Below, piece after piece: positions 39,348 through 47,846 of a stretch of 64,000 nucleotides of DNA. A program made the translations under genes and the position numbers. Source of the stretch: Planctomycetota bacterium (GTDB taxonomy: Bacteria > Planctomycetota > PUPC01 > DSUN01); NCBI GenBank assembly GCA_035384565.1, contig DAOOIT010000006.1, positions 1-64,000 of the forward strand. Reading direction: 5' to 3'. A model generated the notes under the pieces. The model worked only from the letters and a program-made list of their open reading frames with translations. It did not search any database and had not been told where the DNA came from. Each line of letters starts with the position of its first letter. Position 1 is the first letter of the stretch.

Positions 39348-40010
39348 TCACGTGCCGCTGCCGCCCAGTTGTGCTCCGCAGGAGATCACCATGGAGATCG
39401 TGCCGCGGTTGTCGGCGAGTTTCAGTTCGACGAGCACCGCGCGGGGCAGATGCGGGTCGGCAGAGGCACTTGTGAGGCTGAGGCTCGCATCACTGGGCGT
39501 GCCGGTGGGCGATGAGTAGCTGATGTACTTGACGTCCATCTGCTGCACGCGCACGCCCAGGGAGCTGCAATAGGTGCTGGACTTGTAGGTGTCGGGGTCA
39601 ATGGGGGGGCCGCTGAGGGCCGGAGCGCCCGCGTTGTCGGGCGGCAGGGCGAGGCGGTAGAGCATGCCATCGCTGTCCACGAAATAGGCCACGTGCACCA
39701 TCTCGCCGTCTGCGCCCACGGGGGCGACGAACTGGATTCGGTCGAGCGAGGTGGAGGCGTCGTTGAGGATTTTGAAGTAGCCGACATCGAGGGTGGCGGC
39801 GCTGCCCAGCTCGTGGCACAAGCGGTCGAGCACGGCGCGGCCGCCGGAGACGAGCTCGGCCTCGGTGAACATGGTGGCCGAGAAGCGGGTGGCCGAGGTG
39901 TAGAGCTGGAGGATGCCCCACATCAGGAGGGCGGTGAGGCCCACGGAGACGAGCAGTTCCACCAGCGTGAAGCCTCGGGCGGTCCGGGAGCGATGGCATC
40001 GCGCGTTCAT
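39348..40010 (-). CDS. GspJ/PilW-like minor pseudopilin
   Basis: A 220-residue prepilin-type protein: MNARCHRSRTARG followed by FTLVELLVSVGLTALLMWGILQLY, with cleavage after Gly and Glu at +5. The mature domain contains ATMFTEAELVSGGRAVLDRLCHELGSA, typical of PilW/GspJ. An alternative ATG at 40025 directly follows the stop of the upstream gene; 40010 gives a more normal leader length. Confidence 0.82.
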   Translation of the reverse strand: MNARCHRSRTARGFTLVELLVSVGLTALLMWGILQLYTSATRFSATMFTEAELVSGGRAVLDRLCHELGSAATLDVGYFKILNDASTSLDRIQFVAPVGADGEMVHVAYFVDSDGMLYRLALPPDNAGAPALSGPPIDPDTYKSSTYCSSLGVRVQQMDVKYISYSSPTGTPSDASLSLTSASADPHLPRAVLVELKLADNRGTISMVISCGAQLGGSGT

Positions 40011-40025
40011 GGTCGGGTGCTCCAT

Positions 40026-40910
40026 TTACGGCTTCTTCCCCACCGGAATGTAGGTGACGTAGCGGCCGATCACCTGGGAATTGACGACCGAGGGGTCGGG
40101 GTAGTCGCCAGCAGGCGCGCGGTACGGGAAGCCGCTGTAGACGAAGACGTCGAGGCGGCACATTTCGGGGCGCTCGGCGGCGGGAGCGCTCAGGATGCAG
40201 CCATACGAGTAGCGCCACTGGTCCTTGGGCTGGGTCGAGTCGCCGTAGGTGGCCACGGGCATGGTCCGCGTCTCATCTTTCTCGGGGTCGGCGCCCTTGA
40301 CGGGGTCGGATACGGCGTTGACGCTGCCGCCGAGGAACCTGGCGGGGTAGCACTGGGTGGCGGAGGCGTTCTTGATGCCGATGATGGCGAAGCAGTCGCC
40401 CACACGCACCTGCTCGTATTCTTTCTCGGTGGGGGTGACGTTGAATCGGACCCCGCTGCCGACGTTCACGACGTCGTCGGTGCTGCTGGTGATGGGGTAG
40501 AGGTGCCCCTCGGCGGAGCCGGTGGTCATGACGATGAAGTAGCCGGCGAGGCTGGCGTTGCAGTTGGTGCTCCACTTCGGGCTCTGGCCGCCCATGACGG
40601 CGCACTGGAGGCTGTTGGTGTTGACGGCTTTGATGGTGCCGGTGCGGAGAGTCTCGGGCACTTTCGAGAGGGGCTCGAGGGCCAGGTCGGGCGCCTTGAT
40701 GTTGTTGAGGCAGCCGTAGACCCGCGCCACCGCGTGCCGTGCGGCCAGGGCGGCGATGCTGCGCTCGACCGACTTGCGGGTGAGGCGGTACCCTGTGGGG
40801 AAGAGCGACAGGATGCCCACGATGCCCACGCTGAGGACGAAGATGGAGATGACGACCTCGATGAGCGTGACGCCGTGGCGGCCTCGGGGGTGGAGCGGAC
40901 TGCGGAACAT
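40026..40910 (-). CDS. GspI/PilV-like minor pseudopilin
   Basis: A 294-residue prepilin-type protein: MFRSPLHPRGRHG then VTLIEVVISIFVLSVGIVGIL. The pattern V-x-S-V-G-I-x-G is characteristic of PilV/GspI. The mature domain is larger than usual GspI (about 120 aa) and contains DVFVYSGFPYRAPAGDYPDP near the end. GGAG lies 7 bases before ATG 40910. Its function would be at the tip complex that initiates pseudopilus assembly. Confidence 0.82.
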   Translation of the reverse strand: MFRSPLHPRGRHGVTLIEVVISIFVLSVGIVGILSLFPTGYRLTRKSVERSIAALAARHAVARVYGCLNNIKAPDLALEPLSKVPETLRTGTIKAVNTNSLQCAVMGGQSPKWSTNCNASLAGYFIVMTTGSAEGHLYPITSSTDDVVNVGSGVRFNVTPTEKEYEQVRVGDCFAIIGIKNASATQCYPARFLGGSVNAVSDPVKGADPEKDETRTMPVATYGDSTQPKDQWRYSYGCILSAPAAERPEMCRLDVFVYSGFPYRAPAGDYPDPSVVNSQVIGRYVTYIPVGKKP

Positions 40911-40932
40911 GCTTTCTCTCCAGCCGAAGGGG

Positions 40933-41568
40933 CTACTTGGTCTTCGGCAGGTCGTCGGGATCGGCCTCGTCCGAGCCAAAGGAGCGGAGGACGCCTGTGA
41001 TGGGGGTGACCTCGATGAAGCAGGCGCCCAGGTTGATCTCGTCGGCGCTGGCTTCGCGCAACGTGTGGAAGCGAATGAGGAACTGGCTCGTCAGTTGATT
41101 CGAGTTGAGGGATGTTGTGGTGGTGCCTTCTGAGTAGGTGACCGCCCGGATGGTGGCGTCGTTGGCGAAGGTGATGCTCAGGCCGGTGATCTCCGTCGTC
41201 CATTCCGCGTTGCCGGCATTGGTGCGGACCGCGACGAACTCGGGGAGCTGGTACCACTCGAACTGGGGCGAGCCTACGTTGGAGGCGACCGCCCATTGCT
41301 CGGGGTTGGCCTTGATGCGGGTGGCCTCGAAGCGCACGGCGCGCCGCTGCTGGATGGCCTGGACGCGGGCCGAGTCGAGCGCGGCGCGGAAGCGGCGCGC
41401 GGCATCCTTGGTGCTGGCCGAACGAAGCGCCGGGCCCACGGCCAGGATCGAGATCGAGAGGATGAACACGATGATCCCGATGCTCGCGAGGAGCTCGACG
41501 AGGGTGAAGCCGCCAGGCCGAATCCCCTGGCGGACCGGAGGATGGGAGGAGCGGCTATTGGCTGACAT
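40933..41568 (-). CDS. GspH/FimT-like pseudopilin
   Basis: A 211-residue prepilin-type protein with a leader of 18-19 residues ending GG, then FTLVELLASIGIIVFILSISILAVGPAL. The mature domain begins AARRFRAALDSARVQAIQQRRAVRFEA, the GspH/FimT pattern of a helix followed by beta strands. GGAGG lies 5 bases before ATG 41568. It overlaps the end of the upstream gene by 14 bases. Confidence 0.85.
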   Translation of the reverse strand: MSANSRSSHPPVRQGIRPGGFTLVELLASIGIIVFILSISILAVGPALRSASTKDAARRFRAALDSARVQAIQQRRAVRFEATRIKANPEQWAVASNVGSPQFEWYQLPEFVAVRTNAGNAEWTTEITGLSITFANDATIRAVTYSEGTTTTSLNSNQLTSQFLIRFHTLREASADEINLGACFIEVTPITGVLRSFGSDEADPDDLPKTK

Positions 41569-42385
41569 TGCTGCCTCCGAAGTTATTGATGTCGTCGGGG
41601 TCCAGGCCGCGGTCGCAGGCGTCAATGATCGTGCGGTTGACGCTGGTCGGGTCGGTCGCATAGTCGTTATCGCTGTAGTAGTCGGTCTTCTGGTCGGGGC
41701 CTTTGGAGTGCATCTGGAAGGTGGTGGGGTTGTAGAAGACGCTCAGGCCGGCGCCGGGTTTGTAGTAGTCGTCCTTGGGATACAGGCGGGCGGTGCCGGT
41801 GGGGCCTTTGGTGTCGTCCCAGAAGTTCGTGGTGCCGAAGTAGTTGGGCAGGGGCTTGGTGCCGTCCTTGAGGGGCGTGTAGTCGGTGGAGTCGTTGATG
41901 CGGACGCCAAGGAGGTAGCAGGTGGACGGGATGTAGTAGTAGGGCACGCCCCAGGGGTCCACGATCTGCTGGCGGGTCTTGGAGTCGCCGCGGAGGAATT
42001 CCCAGTCGTCGCGGGCCCGTCCCCAGCCCCTGGCAGTGCCCGAGCCGCTGGGGCTGTAGTCCTTGTCGGTGAGGGACTTGAAGAGGACGTAGTCCATGTA
42101 GTCGCTCTGCGCCGGGTTGTCGGGGTTGGCTGGGGCGTAGGGCTTGAGGGGGAAGAAGCCCATGTCTTCCTTGAATTCGACGAGGACCATGGAGATTCGC
42201 TGAATGTCGGCGCCGGCGGCCTTGCGCATCGCGCTGGTGCGAATACCGGGCACGAGCACGATGAGGGTGGCGGCGAGGACGGTCATGATGGCCATGACGA
42301 TGAGCATCTCGGCCATGCTGAAGCCGTTGCGGACGCGGCGGCCGTGAAGGGCAGGGGGGCGCGAATGGCCGCGGGGTGCACTCAT
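41555..42385 (-). CDS. GspG-like pseudopilin 4 (of four in tandem)
   Basis: A 276-residue prepilin-type protein with leader ending G-FSMAEMLIVMAIMTVLAATLIVLVPG; Met replaces Thr/Leu at two leader positions but Glu at +5 is kept. The mature part has the GspG trademark D-x-WG-x-P-x-x-Y (DPWGVPYYYIP) and YYPKD-like loops. It is longer than ordinary GspG (about 140 aa). Closest relatives in the window are the three genes upstream of it. Confidence 0.83.
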   Translation of the reverse strand: MSAPRGHSRPPALHGRRVRNGFSMAEMLIVMAIMTVLAATLIVLVPGIRTSAMRKAAGADIQRISMVLVEFKEDMGFFPLKPYAPANPDNPAQSDYMDYVLFKSLTDKDYSPSGSGTARGWGRARDDWEFLRGDSKTRQQIVDPWGVPYYYIPSTCYLLGVRINDSTDYTPLKDGTKPLPNYFGTTNFWDDTKGPTGTARLYPKDDYYKPGAGLSVFYNPTTFQMHSKGPDQKTDYYSDNDYATDPTSVNRTIIDACDRGLDPDDINNFGGSNVSQ

Positions 42386-42409
42386 GTTCGTTCCTTCCTC
42401 TGGTCAGCT

Positions 42410-43057
42410 CTACCAGTTGCCAATATACCGGTTGATGTCGCCGGTCTCCTTGGCGCCCTGCTTCACCCGCTCGCCGTCGTGGGTGTACTTCTTGCCGTCG
42501 TTGACGAGGGCGTCGGTCTGGTACTTCTTGGCATTGTTCGGGCTGCCGACGACGAGTTCGGCGAACGCCCCGCAGGAGAAGAGGTCGAATGTTCTCGGGT
42601 TGTTGATCGGCTGGACGCCGTTCTCGCCGTTGCTCTGGCCGGGGTTCTGCTGGGGGGCCTTCGTGATGTCGGCGACGTAGCGGGTGTAGATGAAGGGGCG
42701 GCCCCAGGCGTCCACCACGGCGTCGCGGATGCGGTCGTTGTCGGTGTCAATGAACGAGCTCTCGCGCACCTTGAGCAGGTCGCCGAGCTGGGAGACCACC
42801 GTGCGGTTCGCGAAGTCGCTGCCCACGGGGTAGTAGCCACGCATGTCCTTGAAGAGTTCAATGGCGACGCTGAATTGTGCAAGGGTGATGCGCGAGGTCT
42901 GGGACTTCGACGACCAGAGGGCGGCTCGCACGCCGGGGAAGAGGAGGGCGACGAGGATGGCGATGACGCTGATGACCACCAGCACCTCGATGAGGGTGAA
43001 GCCGTGCAAGGGGCGGCGGGTGCCCGCGAACCGGGAGATGGCGGCTGTGCTACGCAT
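42410..43057 (-). CDS. GspG-like pseudopilin 3
   Basis: A 215-residue prepilin-type protein with HG-FTLIEVLVVISVIAILVALLFPGV. The mature helix continues into SRITLAQFSVAIELFKDMRGYYP, and DAWGRPFIYTRY carries the GspG D-x-WG-x-P motif. DTDNDRIRD resembles the calcium-binding loop region of GspG. GGAAG lies 9 bases before ATG 43057. Confidence 0.85.
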   Translation of the reverse strand: MRSTAAISRFAGTRRPLHGFTLIEVLVVISVIAILVALLFPGVRAALWSSKSQTSRITLAQFSVAIELFKDMRGYYPVGSDFANRTVVSQLGDLLKVRESSFIDTDNDRIRDAVVDAWGRPFIYTRYVADITKAPQQNPGQSNGENGVQPINNPRTFDLFSCGAFAELVVGSPNNAKKYQTDALVNDGKKYTHDGERVKQGAKETGDINRYIGNW

Positions 43058-43059
43058 GG

Positions 43060-43764
43060 TCATTTCTTCCAATTGCAGATGTCGTCTTCCTGGTTGCCGT
43101 CGTCGGCGTTATCCATGGCCCTTGTGCAGAAGAGCGCCATGGTGGTCGGGCCGAATTCGGGAAGGTCCTTGCCCGCCCCGGTCTGGCCGTCGGGGCCGAC
43201 CGAGTAGAGGTCGTAGGTTTCGGCGTTGTGCTTGGGGTTGCCGGCGAAGTTGTACTCGGTGTCGGGGACGGCAGGGAAGGCTCGGCGATTGTAGAGGATG
43301 GGGCGGCCCCAACTGTCCACGATCTCGGGGAAGCCGTTCGATTGAACGTCGCTCGCCTCGATGGCGAGGCGCAGGGTGAGCATGGGATGCTCGCGGCTGA
43401 GGTAGCGGTGACAGAGGTAGTAGTAGAGGGCTTCGGCGGGGTAGACGTTGGTGATTGCGGGGATCACGGTGTACGTGGGCGGGGTGCCGCCGAGCGTGCC
43501 CTGAAGGTTCACGACGGGCTTGCCCTGGTTGATGAAGTCGGGCGGGTAGTACGCGTAGGCTTTGTGATAGGTGTCGAGGGCGACGGCGACGCGCTTGAGA
43601 AGGGCCTCGGTGTTCGACACCTTGGTCTGCTGGGAGACGGCGAACATGGCCGGGAGGAGCATGCTGGCCAGGACGGCGATGATGCCCATCACCACCAGCA
43701 GCTCGATCAGCGTGAAGCCGCGCGTCAAGGGTCGGTGAACGGTGCGGGTTCGCATGGGCTTCAT
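43060..43764 (-). CDS. GspG-like pseudopilin 2
   Basis: A 234-residue prepilin-type protein with RG-FTLIELLVVMGIIAVLASMLLPAM. LKRVAVALDTYHKAYAYYPPDF and DSWGRPILYNRR are the GspG signatures. The C-terminus includes YDLYSVGPDGQTGAGKD, similar to the GspG end. It may start at ATG 43764 or three codons later. Confidence 0.86.
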   Translation of the reverse strand: MKPMRTRTVHRPLTRGFTLIELLVVMGIIAVLASMLLPAMFAVSQQTKVSNTEALLKRVAVALDTYHKAYAYYPPDFINQGKPVVNLQGTLGGTPPTYTVIPAITNVYPAEALYYYLCHRYLSREHPMLTLRLAIEASDVQSNGFPEIVDSWGRPILYNRRAFPAVPDTEYNFAGNPKHNAETYDLYSVGPDGQTGAGKDLPEFGPTTMALFCTRAMDNADDGNQEDDICNWKK

Positions 43765-43773
43765 CGCTCCTGG

Positions 43774-44457
43774 CTACTTCCAGTTGGTGATCCAGTAACG
43801 CTCTTCCATCTTCGGGTCGCCTGCGTACGGGCCGCGGGACCACAGATCGTAGGAGTTCTTGTTTCGGCTGGGCAGGTTGTTGCTGATTCGCCAGTCCGCG
43901 GTGCCGAGGTCGGCGACACCGGGGAAGACGGAGGGCATCGTGGTGCCGGGGTCAATCAGCTTGCGCTTGTAGATGAAGGACCGGCCCCAGGTGTCTATGA
44001 TCTCCGGGATGCCGTTGCCGTTGGTGTCGTCGCACTCCTTGCCGGCCTGGAGCTCGATGAAGGGGCTGGAGGGCGTGGCGTAGGGGTTGGCGAGGCAGTA
44101 GTAGAGGGCCTCAGAGGACTCGGAGGTGCCTGGGAAGCCCGCCCAGACCTGGTCGGCGCTGAACTTCTTGGCCTTGGCGAAACTCGATGGGATCTTGTCG
44201 GGGGGGTAGTAGCCCCAGCTCTCGTTGAAGCGGTCAATGGCGGCCTCCAACTGGGCGAGGAGGTTCTTGGTCCCCGCGATCTTGGCGGCGCGGCGTGCGG
44301 AGTTGATGACGGGCGCGAGGATGGCGACCAGGCTGGCGAGGATGGCCATGGTCACCAGCAGCTCGATAAGCGTGAAGCCATCGGCCTGCCGGGCCGAAGA
44401 AGCTCCGGGAAGCCTGGATGGCCGCATCTCTCGACTTACCAACCGCTTATGAGCCAT
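43774..44457 (-). CDS. GspG-like pseudopilin 1, first gene of the pseudopilin operon
   Basis: A 227-residue prepilin-type protein with a 27-residue leader ending DG-FTLIELLVTMAILASLVAILAPV. LLAQLEAAIDRFNESWGYYPPDK and DTWGRSFIYKRK show it is GspG-like. The end NSYDLWSRGPYAGDP is the usual GspG tail. AGAGGTG lies 6 bases before ATG. It heads an eight-gene operon running to the LamG protein with gaps of -14 to about 50 bases. Confidence 0.86.
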   Translation of the reverse strand: MAHKRLVSREMRPSRLPGASSARQADGFTLIELLVTMAILASLVAILAPVINSARRAAKIAGTKNLLAQLEAAIDRFNESWGYYPPDKIPSSFAKAKKFSADQVWAGFPGTSESSEALYYCLANPYATPSSPFIELQAGKECDDTNGNGIPEIIDTWGRSFIYKRKLIDPGTTMPSVFPGVADLGTADWRISNNLPSRNKNSYDLWSRGPYAGDPKMEERYWITNWK

Positions 44458-44540
44458 TTGATCACCTCTTCTGGTCGGCTGGTCGCATCGTTTCGGCTGC
44501 TGCTGGGGCGGGCGAGCGAGTCACACCACCCTCCATAGCG

Positions 44541-44568
44541 ATTCTACCGCGACGCCCATGCCAGTCAA
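44541..44568 (-). promoter_or_regulatory. Promoter of the pseudopilin operon
   Basis: On the minus strand, TTGACT (44563-44568) and TAGAAT (44541-44546) with a 16-base spacer. Confidence 0.6.
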
Positions 44569-44672
44569 GGGTTTATGATTCCAGGGCAGTGCGGGGCAGA
44601 TGGTCGCTGGGAAAGGCGGCACGGCCGGAGGCGAACGCCGGTTGAGTGGGCGGATTTCCCCCTCCAAGGAGT

Positions 44673-44707
44673 CGGGCGCGGGACGCTATCGCAGTGTCCC
44701 GCGCCCG
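44673..44707 (-). terminator. Hairpin downstream of gspF
   Basis: CGGGCGCGGGAC and GTCCCGCGCCCG form a perfect 12-bp stem with an 11-base loop, 27 bases after the gspF stop. It lacks a T-run on the minus strand. It separates the motor genes from the pseudopilin operon. Confidence 0.5.
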
Positions 44708-44733
44708 GGTTTGGTGGTCTTATTCCGTGGTGG

Positions 44734-45975
44734 TCACGAGCCGCCGAGCTGCTGCATCAGCGAGATCAGCGGCAGGAAGAGGGCGATGACGATGAAGCCG
44801 ACCGCTGTTCCCAGGACGATGATGAGCAAGGGCTCGATGAGGCTCATCATGCCGCTCACCAGGGCGTCCACGTCTTCATCGTACGTCTCGGCGACCTTGA
44901 TGAGCATCTTGTCGAGTTCACCGGTTTCCTCGCCCACGTCCACCATATTCAGCACCATGGCATCCACGATCTTGGTCTGGCCCAGCGGGCCGGCGATGTT
45001 CTCGCCCTCGCGGATGCTGTCGTGCACGCGGCCGATGGCCGTCTCGAAGACGGCATTGCCCGTGGCCTCCTTCACAATGGAGAGGGCCTCGAGGATCGGC
45101 ACGCCCGATGAGATCAGCGTGCCCAACGTGCGCGCGAACCGCGAGATGGTGGACTTGCTGATGATCATGCCGAACAGAGGCATCTTGAGCTTGACCTTGT
45201 CCAGCACGTAGCGTCCGGTCTTGTTTGCCCCAATGATCTTCATTATGACGAAGATGCTGAAGGGGATGACCGGGATGAGGAACCACCAGTTCCGGATCCA
45301 GTTGCTGAAGGAGATCAGCATCTGGGTCATCTGGGGCAGGGTCATCCGCATGTCCTTGAACATCTCTTCGAACTTGGGGACGACCAGGATCATGATTGCC
45401 GCCAGAATGCCGCCGGCGGCGGTGATGACGGCGGCCGGGTAGATGAGGGCCGACACGACCTGCTTTTTTAGGCGCTGGGACTTTTCCATGAAGCCGGCGA
45501 GACGTTCCAGGATCGAGTCGAGCACACCGCCCGCCTCTCCGGCACGCACCATGTTAATGTAAAGTTTGTCGAAGGTCTTGGGGTGCTTCGCAAGCGCCTC
45601 CGAGAGCGCGGAGCCGCCCTCGACGTCCTCGGCGACGTCTCCGAGCTGGTTCTTGAGCACGCCGGGCTTCTGCTGCTCTTCGAGGATCTTGAGGCTGCGC
45701 ACGATGGGGAGGCCGGCGTCCACCAGCGTGGAGAGCTGGCGGGTGAAGGCGGCGAGCTGCTTGGACTTCACCTTACCGAAGGCGACGGCCTTCTTGCGCT
45801 TGCGTGGGCCGACGGCTGCGGCGCGGGCCTTGCGGGCCGCCTTCTCCTTGACGTTGGTGGGGAAGTAGCTCTTGCCGCGGATCTTGACGATGGCCTCTTC
45901 GCTGGAGGTCGCCTCGATCTCGCCGTGGACCACCTGGCCCTGGCTGTCGAGCGCCTCATACGAGAAGGTGGGCAT
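44734..45975 (-). CDS. gspF: Type II secretion/type IV pilus inner-membrane platform protein
   Basis: A 413-residue polytopic protein that connects the assembly ATPase with the growing pseudopilus. It opens MPTFSYEALDSQGQVVHGEIEA, as GspF/PilC do. Two homologous T2SSF domains are visible, each with F-x-R-x-L-x-L at the start (FTRQLSTLVDAGLPIVRSL and FARTLGTLISSGVPILEAL), and three hydrophobic segments, the last at the C-terminus. AAGGAG lies 6 bases before ATG 45975. It follows the ATPase gene on the same strand but has its own promoter. Confidence 0.94.
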   Translation of the reverse strand: MPTFSYEALDSQGQVVHGEIEATSSEEAIVKIRGKSYFPTNVKEKAARKARAAAVGPRKRKKAVAFGKVKSKQLAAFTRQLSTLVDAGLPIVRSLKILEEQQKPGVLKNQLGDVAEDVEGGSALSEALAKHPKTFDKLYINMVRAGEAGGVLDSILERLAGFMEKSQRLKKQVVSALIYPAAVITAAGGILAAIMILVVPKFEEMFKDMRMTLPQMTQMLISFSNWIRNWWFLIPVIPFSIFVIMKIIGANKTGRYVLDKVKLKMPLFGMIISKSTISRFARTLGTLISSGVPILEALSIVKEATGNAVFETAIGRVHDSIREGENIAGPLGQTKIVDAMVLNMVDVGEETGELDKMLIKVAETYDEDVDALVSGMMSLIEPLLIIVLGTAVGFIVIALFLPLISLMQQLGGS

Positions 45976-46033
45976 TGTCGTCTCCTTAGGGACACCGCCG
46001 CTCGGGGCGCCCGTGGCCGCCCCTGTCCAACTG

Positions 46034-46061
46034 ATTGTATCGCGTCGCCCACGAATGTCAA
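46034..46061 (-). promoter_or_regulatory. Promoter of gspF
   Basis: On the minus strand, TTGACA (46056-46061) and TACAAT (46034-46039) with a 16-base spacer, directly after the stop region of the ATPase gene. Confidence 0.55.
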
Positions 46062-46085
46062 GCCACAGCCCGATGCAGCGCGGGG

Positions 46086-47846
46086 TTAGACCATGACTTG
46101 TGTTTCGCGGACCACCTCCTCGATGGTGCTGATGCCGTCGTAGATATGGAGCATGCCGCTCTCGCGGAGCGTGCGCATGCCTTCCTGACGGGCGACCGCG
46201 CGGAGGGCCGTGGCCGGCTCGTGACGCATGATCATCTCGCGCAACGTGTCGCTGATGACCATGATCTCGAAGATGGCGGTGCGGCCGCGGTAGCCGGTGT
46301 TGTTGCAACGCTGGCAGCCCTTGCCGTAGCAGAACTGCTTGCCCTCCAGGTCGGCCTTGGTGAGGCCCACGGAGGCGAGGGCCTCGGCGGAGGGTTCGTA
46401 GGGGGTCTTGCAGTTGGTGCAGATGGTGCGCACGAGGCGCTGGGCCACGATGGCCTCGAGCGTGGCGCACAGCAGGTAGGGCTCGACGCCGACGTCAATG
46501 AGACGCGTGATCGTGGTGGGCGCGTCGTTGGTGTGCAGCGTGGAGAGCACCACGTGGCCCGTCAGGGAGGCCTGGATGGCGATCTGGGCCGTCTCCAGGT
46601 CGCGGATTTCGCCGACCAGGATCTTGTCGGGGTCCTGACGCAGGATCGAGCGCAGGCAGCGGGCGAAGGTCACGCCGATGTCCTCGTTGACCTGCACCTG
46701 CATGATCCCCTCGAGGTCGTACTCGACGGGGTCCTCGGTGGTGATGATCTTGATGTCAATCTTGTTGGCGTAGTTGAGGGCCGAGTAGAGCGTGGTGGTC
46801 TTGCCCGAGCCGGTGGGGCCGGTGACCAGGATGATGCCGTGGGGCTTGTCCACGAGGCCCTTGACGATCCGCAGCTCGTCCTCGCGCAGGCCGAGCCGCT
46901 GAAGGTCGAGGGAGACGACGCTGCGGTCGAGCACGCGCATGACCACGCTCTCGCCGTAGATGCACGGGAGCGTCGAGATACGCAGGTCCACGGGGTTATG
47001 GCCCATGTTGAGCTCGATGCGGCCGTCCTGCGGCAGGCGGGTTTCGGCGATGTTGAGGTTCGACATGACTTTGATGCGCGAGGTGATGGCCAGGGCCAGG
47101 TGCCGCGGGGGCGGCATCATTTCGTACAGCACGCCGTCCACGCGGTAGCGGACCTTGAACTCGTCTTCGAAGGGCTCGAAGTGGATGTCGGACGACTGGT
47201 CCTTGATGGCCTGGATGAGGATCAGGTTGAGGAGTTTGACGACGGGCATCGAGTTGGCCAGCTCCTGGAGCTGCTCGATGTCAATGGAGGTCGTCTGCTG
47301 GCCGTACTGGATGTCGTAGGTGAGTTCTTCGCGGGACTCTTCGATCTCGTGGATGATCTGTTCGACCGACTCGCGTTGCCCCGCGTAGAACTTCTTCACC
47401 GCGCGGTCTACGGCGGCCTCGGTGGCGACCACGCCCTCGACGTCGCAGTTGAGCATGAAGCGCAGGTCGTCCAGGGCCTGCACCTGGAGCGGGTCGGCCA
47501 TGGCGACCGTGAGCACACCGTCCTCGAACTTGACGGGGGCGATGCGGTACACTTCGGCGATCGAGACCGAGACGCGGTCAATCACGTCCTTGGGGACTTC
47601 GATGGTGTCGAGGTCCACCACGCCCATTCCCGCCTGCTCGGCGAGAACGTGGACGAGTTGCTCGTCGGTGATGATGCCACGGGCGACAAGCACGGCGCCG
47701 AGCACCTTGCCTTCGGCCTTGGCCTCCTCGACGCAGTCCTGGATCTGCTGTTCGGTGGCCCAGCCCTTCTCCTGGAGCAGTTCGCCCAGGATCTTGCGGC
47801 TGCGGCGCCGCCGGGTCCGCCGGGAGCTTTGCTCGATCTCGGACAT
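46086..47846 (-). CDS. gspE: GspE/PilB-family assembly ATPase 1
   Basis: A 586-residue hexameric ATPase powering pseudopilus assembly. A GspE N-terminal domain (ILGELLQEKGWATEQQIQD) is followed by Walker A GPTGSGKTTTLYSAL, the Asp box TTEDPVEYDLEGIMQVQVNE, Walker B ILVGEIRDLETA, the His box LHTNDAPTTITRL and a tetra-cysteine zinc module CTNC ... CQRC. It differs from the second GspE (49134) throughout its N-terminal third. Its start overlaps the stop of pilT by one base (TAATG), so the pair is coupled. Confidence 0.94.
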   Translation of the reverse strand: MSEIEQSSRRTRRRRSRKILGELLQEKGWATEQQIQDCVEEAKAEGKVLGAVLVARGIITDEQLVHVLAEQAGMGVVDLDTIEVPKDVIDRVSVSIAEVYRIAPVKFEDGVLTVAMADPLQVQALDDLRFMLNCDVEGVVATEAAVDRAVKKFYAGQRESVEQIIHEIEESREELTYDIQYGQQTTSIDIEQLQELANSMPVVKLLNLILIQAIKDQSSDIHFEPFEDEFKVRYRVDGVLYEMMPPPRHLALAITSRIKVMSNLNIAETRLPQDGRIELNMGHNPVDLRISTLPCIYGESVVMRVLDRSVVSLDLQRLGLREDELRIVKGLVDKPHGIILVTGPTGSGKTTTLYSALNYANKIDIKIITTEDPVEYDLEGIMQVQVNEDIGVTFARCLRSILRQDPDKILVGEIRDLETAQIAIQASLTGHVVLSTLHTNDAPTTITRLIDVGVEPYLLCATLEAIVAQRLVRTICTNCKTPYEPSAEALASVGLTKADLEGKQFCYGKGCQRCNNTGYRGRTAIFEIMVISDTLREMIMRHEPATALRAVARQEGMRTLRESGMLHIYDGISTIEEVVRETQVMV

